Below, piece by piece: positions 34,129-37,240 of a stretch of DNA of 37,240 nucleotides. This DNA is from an uncultured Prevotellaceae bacterium (GTDB taxonomy: Bacteria; Bacteroidota; Bacteroidia; Bacteroidales; Bacteroidaceae): assembly GCA_902784565.1 (NCBI GenBank), contig CACZVE010000022.1, forward strand, positions 1 through 37,240. Reading direction: 5' to 3'. Positions within the stretch are counted from its first letter, which is position 1. Every line of letters begins with the position of its first letter. The position numbers and the translations under genes are program-made. Below the pieces are notes generated by a model that had not been told where the DNA came from, did no database searches, and saw nothing but the letters and a program-made list of their open reading frames with translations.

Positions 34129-35118
34129 TTATTTAACAGTTATGTGCAGGAAACGGGTCACCACCCCTGCCAGACTCGTATCCATATTGTCGATAAAGGC
34201 ATCGAGGAGTCGGGTCGTTCCATGCTGGGGGAAAATGTCGTAGTCGGCAATGGCAGCGGGGATCAAGGTACTGCTGCCTTCGCGAAGGGTCAATTCTTCG
34301 CCCGTACTCCTGATGACTATCTTACAATCGCCCTCAATACACATGGAGATAATGAAACTGTCGTATTTCAACAGGTTGCGGTGGAAAGGCTTGGAGATCT
34401 CCATCACACGGACATCGAAATAAGGGGTGTCGATAATCTGGACAGCCTTGTTGGAGGCGTCGGTGTATTCTGTACGATAATTTTCCTCGACATGGTAGTC
34501 AAGGGCCTGTGCGGCAAGTTTTGTATGCAACTCACGGGGTTTGCCATCCAAGCCAGGACGGTTGTAGTCGAAGATGCGGTAGGTGACATCGGAGGACTGC
34601 TGGACTTCAGCGAGGAGGATGCCGCCGCAGATGGCATGGACTCTGCCTGCTGGGAGGTAGAACACATCGCCCGCCTTGACCTGATGGTCGGCCAGGACTT
34701 CGATGATGCTGCCGTCTTCCACGCGCTTCTGGTATTCGTAGGGGGTAATCGACTGCTTGAAACCGGCATAGAGATGGGCGCCCTCATCGGCCTTGATGAT
34801 ATACCACATCTCCGACTTGCCCATCTTGCCATGCTCGCGCATGGCCATCTCGTCGTTCGGGTGCACCTGGATACTCAGGTCCTTCTTCGCGTCGATAAAC
34901 TTCACCAGCAGAGGCAGTTGGCCGTGATAGCGCTGGTTGACCTTCACGCCCAGAATGGCATCGGGGTGTTCGTTGATGACGGATATCAGGTCCCTACCCT
35001 TCCAGGCGCCATTACTGATGATGCTCGTGCTGGATGGCACTGCACTCACCTCCCAGCGCTCCCATCCCCACACCAACGTGTGCAGATTCTCTTCAAACAA
35101 CAGCGGATACAATTTCAT
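34129..35118 (-). CDS. manA: Mannose-6-phosphate isomerase, class I type
   Basis: Zinc enzyme interconverting fructose 6-phosphate and mannose 6-phosphate, feeding GDP-mannose and, through Gmd/Fcl, GDP-fucose. 329 residues from ATG 35118 (MKLYPLLFEENLHTLVWGWE, the expected family start). Metal-site blocks LSIQVHPNDEMA and KSEMWYIIKADEGAHLYAG are present, followed by YLPAGRVHAICGGILLAEVQ and QSSDVTYRIFDYNRPG. The start codon lies only 4 bases after the -7 box, so the mRNA is nearly leaderless. The upstream palindromic repeat supplies its -33 box. Confidence 0.93.
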   Translation of the reverse strand: MKLYPLLFEENLHTLVWGWERWEVSAVPSSTSIISNGAWKGRDLISVINEHPDAILGVKVNQRYHGQLPLLVKFIDAKKDLSIQVHPNDEMAMREHGKMGKSEMWYIIKADEGAHLYAGFKQSITPYEYQKRVEDGSIIEVLADHQVKAGDVFYLPAGRVHAICGGILLAEVQQSSDVTYRIFDYNRPGLDGKPRELHTKLAAQALDYHVEENYRTEYTDASNKAVQIIDTPYFDVRVMEISKPFHRNLLKYDSFIISMCIEGDCKIVIRSTGEELTLREGSSTLIPAAIADYDIFPQHGTTRLLDAFIDNMDTSLAGVVTRFLHITVK

Positions 35119-35122
35119 ACTG

Positions 35123-35154
35123 CAAAGATAGTACAATTCCCACAAACCACCAAA
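35123..35154 (-). promoter_or_regulatory. manA promoter, TTTG-N20-TATCTTTG
   Basis: Minus strand: -33 TTTG (35151-35154), 20-base spacer, -7 TATCTTTG (35123-35130). The start codon is 4 bases downstream of the -7 box. The -33 box is inside the about 100-bp sequence that is repeated at 36083-36181. Confidence 0.85.
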
Positions 35155-35167
35155 TTTTTCCCCCAAA

Positions 35168-35244
35168 ATCTATCACTAGGGCCAGGCCCCCTGATAGGTT
35201 TTTGGTGGCGGAACCTATCAGGGGGCCTGGCCCTAGTGATAGGT
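35168..35244. repeat. REP-like palindrome, copy B
   Basis: Arms 35168-35199 and 35213-35244, 31 of 32 bp complementary. Loop ttttggtggcgga, the reverse complement of the copy A/D loop type, so B and C are inverted relative to A and D. The right end abuts the TAA stop of the RAYT gene at 35245-35247. Confidence 0.9.
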
Positions 35245-36033
35245 TTAGGCTTTTTGGATGATGGAGTAGCCAATGGAGGTCAGGCGGGAGAGTTGACGGA
35301 TGGAGGCACCGTAGCGTTTTGCTGCCTTGAGGATTTCGTCACGGCGGGATTTTGCGTAGAGAGTGAGATCGGCAGGGTGGATTAGTCCGTAGTTTGATGA
35401 GAGAAAGGCTTTTACTTCTTCGTCTGTAGCGGCTCCGTTCTGGTTATCGTATTCCAATACGCGGAGGGTTTTCGGCAGGGGGGTGTTGACTAATTCGCAG
35501 AGTTCTTCGAGGGGGAAACTTTTCAGAACTACCGACACTGCGCAGATAGAAGAGACGCGTTTGGGGTCGGCTATGAATTCACGCCAACTGCTCCACTCGT
35601 AGGATTCCACGTCGTTAGAGAGTCCACCAGCGACGGGGTTTTGGTGGATGTATCGGATGAGTGTGAGGAAATAGGCGGCATCGTTGACGGGCTCGCTTTT
35701 GTATCGATCCTGGAAAAGGTGACCGAAGTGTTCGTAACGGTTGTTGTAGTACATCGCGTAGCGTGAGGCAATGTCCCTGATGATGTTGGGTAGTTTGTCG
35801 TCTTTTTCCTGTATGAGGAGATGGACATGGTTGGTCATCAGGCAGTAAGCGTATATGGCACAACGCGGTGGAAGGGGGCGCTTGAGCTGGTCTTTTGGAG
35901 CGACCAAGTCGTGGAGGATGAAGATGAATTTACGGTAGTCGTCATCGTTTTCAAACATGATTTGACGGTTGATGCCGCGGAGCATCACGTGATGGATGCC
36001 TGTCGAACTTTGTTGTCGGAGTTGTCTTGTCAT
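35245..36033 (-). CDS. REP-associated tyrosine transposase (RAYT, Y1_Tnp family)
   Basis: 262 residues, IS200/IS605-like HUH single-strand transposase of the RAYT class. HUH-type metal motif in CLMTNHVHLLIQEKDD (His69, His71), GIHHVMLRGINRQIMFENDD at the N-terminus, YNNRYEHFGHLFQDRYKSEP, and TLIRYIHQNPVAGGL carrying the likely nucleophile Tyr128. The C-terminal ASIRQLSRLTSIGYSIIQKA is a helix-turn-helix often seen in Bacteroidota RAYTs. All key residues are present, so it may be active. Unlike insertion sequences it has no own terminal ends but is flanked by two copies of a palindrome found four times here, the pattern expected of a domesticated transposase acting on REP elements. Its stop codon adjoins copy B. 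Confidence 0.92.
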   Translation of the reverse strand: MTRQLRQQSSTGIHHVMLRGINRQIMFENDDDYRKFIFILHDLVAPKDQLKRPLPPRCAIYAYCLMTNHVHLLIQEKDDKLPNIIRDIASRYAMYYNNRYEHFGHLFQDRYKSEPVNDAAYFLTLIRYIHQNPVAGGLSNDVESYEWSSWREFIADPKRVSSICAVSVVLKSFPLEELCELVNTPLPKTLRVLEYDNQNGAATDEEVKAFLSSNYGLIHPADLTLYAKSRRDEILKAAKRYGASIRQLSRLTSIGYSIIQKA

Positions 36034-36060
36034 AGCATTGAGAATTAATTATAACGGCTG

Positions 36061-36092
36061 CAAAGTTAAGCATTTTTGTTGTAACCACCAAA
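36061..36092 (-). promoter_or_regulatory. RAYT promoter, TTTG-N20-TAACTTTG
   Basis: Minus strand: -33 TTTG (36089-36092) and -7 TAACTTTG (36061-36068), spacer 20. The -33 box lies within the flanking repeat copy, in the same place as in the manA promoter, while the -7 box is specific to this gene. Confidence 0.85.
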
Positions 36093-36105
36093 TTTTTCCT
36101 CCAAA

Positions 36106-36180
36106 ATCTATCACCAGGGCCAGGCCCCCTGATAGGTTTGGCGGCGGAACCTATCAGGGGGCCTGGCCCTAGTGATAGGT
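36106..36180. repeat. REP-like palindrome, copy C
   Basis: Arms 36106-36137 and 36149-36180, 30 of 32 bp complementary; loop ttggcggcgga. Same orientation as copy B. The right end is at the TAA stop codon of the superoxide dismutase gene (36180-36182). Confidence 0.9.
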
Positions 36181-36770
36181 TAGTCAAACTTGTACCGCTT
36201 TTCAATCAACCGCCAGTCGATGATTTGCCAGAGGGCAGTGAGATGGTCAGGACGGCGATTCTGATAGTCCAGGTAGTAGGCATGCTCCCAGACATCGAAG
36301 GTCAGCAGTGGCTTCAAGCCCTTCTGTACAGGATTAGCAGCATTCGTCTCTTGCGTAATCACAAGTTTGCCATCCTTATCAGCCGACAGCCACACCCAGC
36401 CAGAGCCAAATAGCGTAGCTCCTTTTTTCTGGAACTCCTCCTTGAACGCCTCAAACGACCCGAAGTCACGAGTGATGGCCTCGCCAAGACTCCCCTCCGG
36501 TCGGTTCTCAGCCTTAGGTGTAGAGAACTGACCAAAATACAGCTCATGGTTCAGGATTTGTCCTGCATTATTCAATATTCCACCATCAGCCTTCAATACA
36601 ATCTCCTCCAGCGACAAACCCGCCAACGGGCTCCCATCCAGCAATCCATTCAGATTATTCACATAAGCCGCCAGATGTCTCCCATGGTGAAACTCCAACG
36701 TCTGTCTGCTAATCACCGGCTCCAATGCCTCCAGTGCATACGGCAATGCCATTAATTCAAATTTCTTCAT
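36180..36770 (-). CDS. sodB: Superoxide dismutase, Fe/Mn type
   Basis: Converts superoxide to oxygen and hydrogen peroxide in the cytoplasm. 196 residues from ATG 36770. Metal ligands are in the usual places: His in TLEFHHGRHLAAYV, His in NNAGQILNHELYFGQF, and Asp/His in FDVWEHAYYLDYQNRRPDHL; GATLFGSGWVWLSAD is the central block. The GQ of NNAGQ is the iron-type position for the active-site Gln, but Bacteroidales enzymes can use either metal, so metal choice is left open. Likely transcribed alone from 36799; REP copy C follows the stop directly. Confidence 0.95.
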   Translation of the reverse strand: MKKFELMALPYALEALEPVISRQTLEFHHGRHLAAYVNNLNGLLDGSPLAGLSLEEIVLKADGGILNNAGQILNHELYFGQFSTPKAENRPEGSLGEAITRDFGSFEAFKEEFQKKGATLFGSGWVWLSADKDGKLVITQETNAANPVQKGLKPLLTFDVWEHAYYLDYQNRRPDHLTALWQIIDWRLIEKRYKFD

Positions 36771-36798
36771 ATCCTTAAGTTTTTTAGTAATTCCGTTG

Positions 36799-36806
36799 CG
36801 AAGATA
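36799..36806 (-). promoter_or_regulatory. sodB promoter, -7 box TATCTTCG
   Basis: Minus strand TATCTTCG differs from TAnnTTTG at one position. It lies 28 bases upstream of the sodB start codon. No clear -33 box. Confidence 0.5.
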
Positions 36807-36875
36807 CAAAATATTTTCGAAATGGTTGTAACTTTACAACCTTTTTAACACTTTAGGCTATACCGTCCTCCCCCT

Positions 36876-36940
36876 TGTCATTTCGAGCGGAGTCGAGAAA
36901 TCTGAGATTTCTCCACGCGCTACGCTTGATCGAAATGACA
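36876..36940. repeat. Imperfect intergenic palindrome (TGTCATTTCGA ... TCGAAATGACA)
   Basis: Left tgtcatttcgagcg, gagtcgagaaatct; right agatttctccacgcgctac, gcttgatcgaaatgaca. The outer 11 bp and inner gaaatct/agatttc pair, and the right arm has extra bases. Palindromes starting GTCATTTCGA are scattered in many bacterial genomes. It is 3 bases from REP copy D. The 36771-37167 gap holds the sodB promoter, this palindrome, REP copy D and the promoter of the next gene. Confidence 0.75.
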
Positions 36941-36943
36941 GAA

Positions 36944-37019
36944 ACCTATCACCAGGGCCAGGCCCCCTGATAGGTTCCGCTGCCAAAACCTATCAGGGGG
37001 CCTGGCCCTAGTGATAGCC
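36944..37019. repeat. REP-like palindrome, copy D
   Basis: Arms 36944-36975 and 36988-37019; mismatches at the outermost two bases and at one internal base. Loop tccgctgccaaa, same orientation as copy A. Unlike A, B and C it is not next to a stop codon. Confidence 0.9.
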
Positions 37020-37128
37020 CTACTCATTCAAGGACAACAAGAAACTATAGAAATAACCTTTAAAAGAGTTAATTTATAATAGAAATTTGCAAATTTAAGC
37101 GTTCATAAACTAATTTTTAATCGAAATA

Positions 37129-37160
37129 TTTGGCTCTTAGGGAAAGTTTATGTACCTTTG
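37129..37160 (+). promoter_or_regulatory. Promoter of the last gene, TTTG-N20-TACCTTTG
   Basis: -33 TTTG (37129-37132), spacer 20, -7 TACCTTTG (37153-37160), followed 7 bases later by an ATG. Full consensus. Confidence 0.85.
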
Positions 37161-37167
37161 CAGCCAT

Positions 37168-37240
37168 ATGGAAGAGATAATGGATATAAAATCAATGCCT
37201 ACAGTGCAAATAATACAGGCATTAGGCAAGAGATTTAGGG
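37168..37240 (+). CDS. N-terminal fragment, possible XRE-family regulator (runs off window)
   Basis: Open from ATG 37168 to the window end, 24 codons: MEEIMDIKSMPTVQIIQALG then KRFR. The promoter directly upstream makes the gene real. The xLGxRF pattern at this distance from the start resembles the beginning of short helix-turn-helix regulators in Bacteroidota, but the visible part is too short for a firm call. Confidence 0.45.
   Translation, partial: MEEIMDIKSMPTVQIIQALGKRFR

Larger units (their letters stand above)
35145..36181 (-). mobile_element. RAYT cassette flanked by about 100-bp direct repeats (REPtron-like)
   Basis: Direct repeats 35145-35245 and 36083-36181 share aaccaccaaatttttcc, ccaaaatctatcac and the whole 32-bp-arm palindrome, with few differences. 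Between them is the RAYT gene and the lower half of its promoter. Taking out one repeat plus the gene would leave the plain order sod-REP-manA, so the cassette looks like an addition at a pre-existing REP copy. Related copies lie at 32201 and 36944. Confidence 0.7.

Noticed and set aside
33835-35385. 516-codon plus-strand open frame across the fimbrial, manA and RAYT genes
   Set aside because: Lies antisense to manA and parts of two other genes with recognisable products and spans their intergenic gaps and promoter; no recognisable protein features.
32201-37019. CRISPR-like array of the four palindromes
   Set aside because: Spacing is irregular (about 0.8-2.9 kb), genes lie between copies, there are no uniform spacers, and the repeats are long perfect palindromes next to a RAYT.
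1-37240. tRNA or rRNA genes
   Set aside because: No cloverleaf with a GTTCRA-type arm or rRNA-like stretch was recognised on reading the intergenic regions of either strand; a tRNAscan-type search could confirm.

Overview
The window comes from a member of the Bacteroidota, most likely a Prevotellaceae gut or rumen bacterium. Promoters carry the Bacteroidota TAnnTTTG (-7) and TTTG (-33) elements and genes lack Shine-Dalgarno sequences. The primary sigma factor is the short 290-residue Bacteroidota type. FimB/Mfa2-like lipoproteins, a DUF5686 outer-membrane protein and a Bacteroidota-type UvrA are present.

Layout. 1-3224: 3' end of glutamate dehydrogenase (gdhA), then rpsA behind a structured leader. 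3272-7354 (minus): cstA, nadC and a C69 dipeptidase in a row. 7474-16131 (plus): a tightly packed hexuronate operon, consisting of a GH10-like glycosidase, uxuA, a fructuronate-reductase-type dehydrogenase and uxaB, with uvrA translationally coupled at its end. 16246-25581 (plus): rpoD, a DUF5686 protein, and an AddA/AddB-like helicase-nuclease pair. 25582-32120 (minus): a nucleotide-sugar operon gmd-fcl-ugd-UDP-glucuronate 4-epimerase-sugar-acid kinase-nucleotidyltransferase, making GDP-fucose, UDP-GlcA and UDP-GalA. The kinase resembles plant galacturonokinase, so the last two genes look like a GalA to UDP-GalA salvage arm. 32286-36770 (minus): a broken FimB/Mfa2 gene, an intact relative, manA, a REP-associated tyrosine transposase (RAYT) and superoxide dismutase. 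The window ends just inside a new plus-strand gene.

The most striking content is repeat biology. (1) The addA/addB pair carries six copies or remnants of a nested palindromic element inserted inside the coding sequence without breaking it. Two long copies (about 213 bp) have outer arms and an inner 9-bp stem/5-nt loop hairpin that differ in sequence between copies but stay self-complementary within each copy. This resembles the protein-coding palindromic elements of Rickettsia. (2) Four copies of a 32-bp-arm intergenic palindrome surround the RAYT gene. Three of them begin directly at the TAA stop codon of a minus-strand gene, and the two flanking the RAYT lie in about 100-bp direct repeats that also supply the -33 boxes of manA and the RAYT. 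(3) Heptameric YACYTYT tandem repeats occur at three loci: next to the rpsA promoter, in the signal peptide of the dipeptidase, and across the cstA/nadC junction. (4) UvrA contains in-frame 21-nt and 9-nt tandem repeats.

No tRNA, rRNA or CRISPR array was recognised. All calls were made by reading the sequence; family assignments rest on recalled motifs, not on searches.
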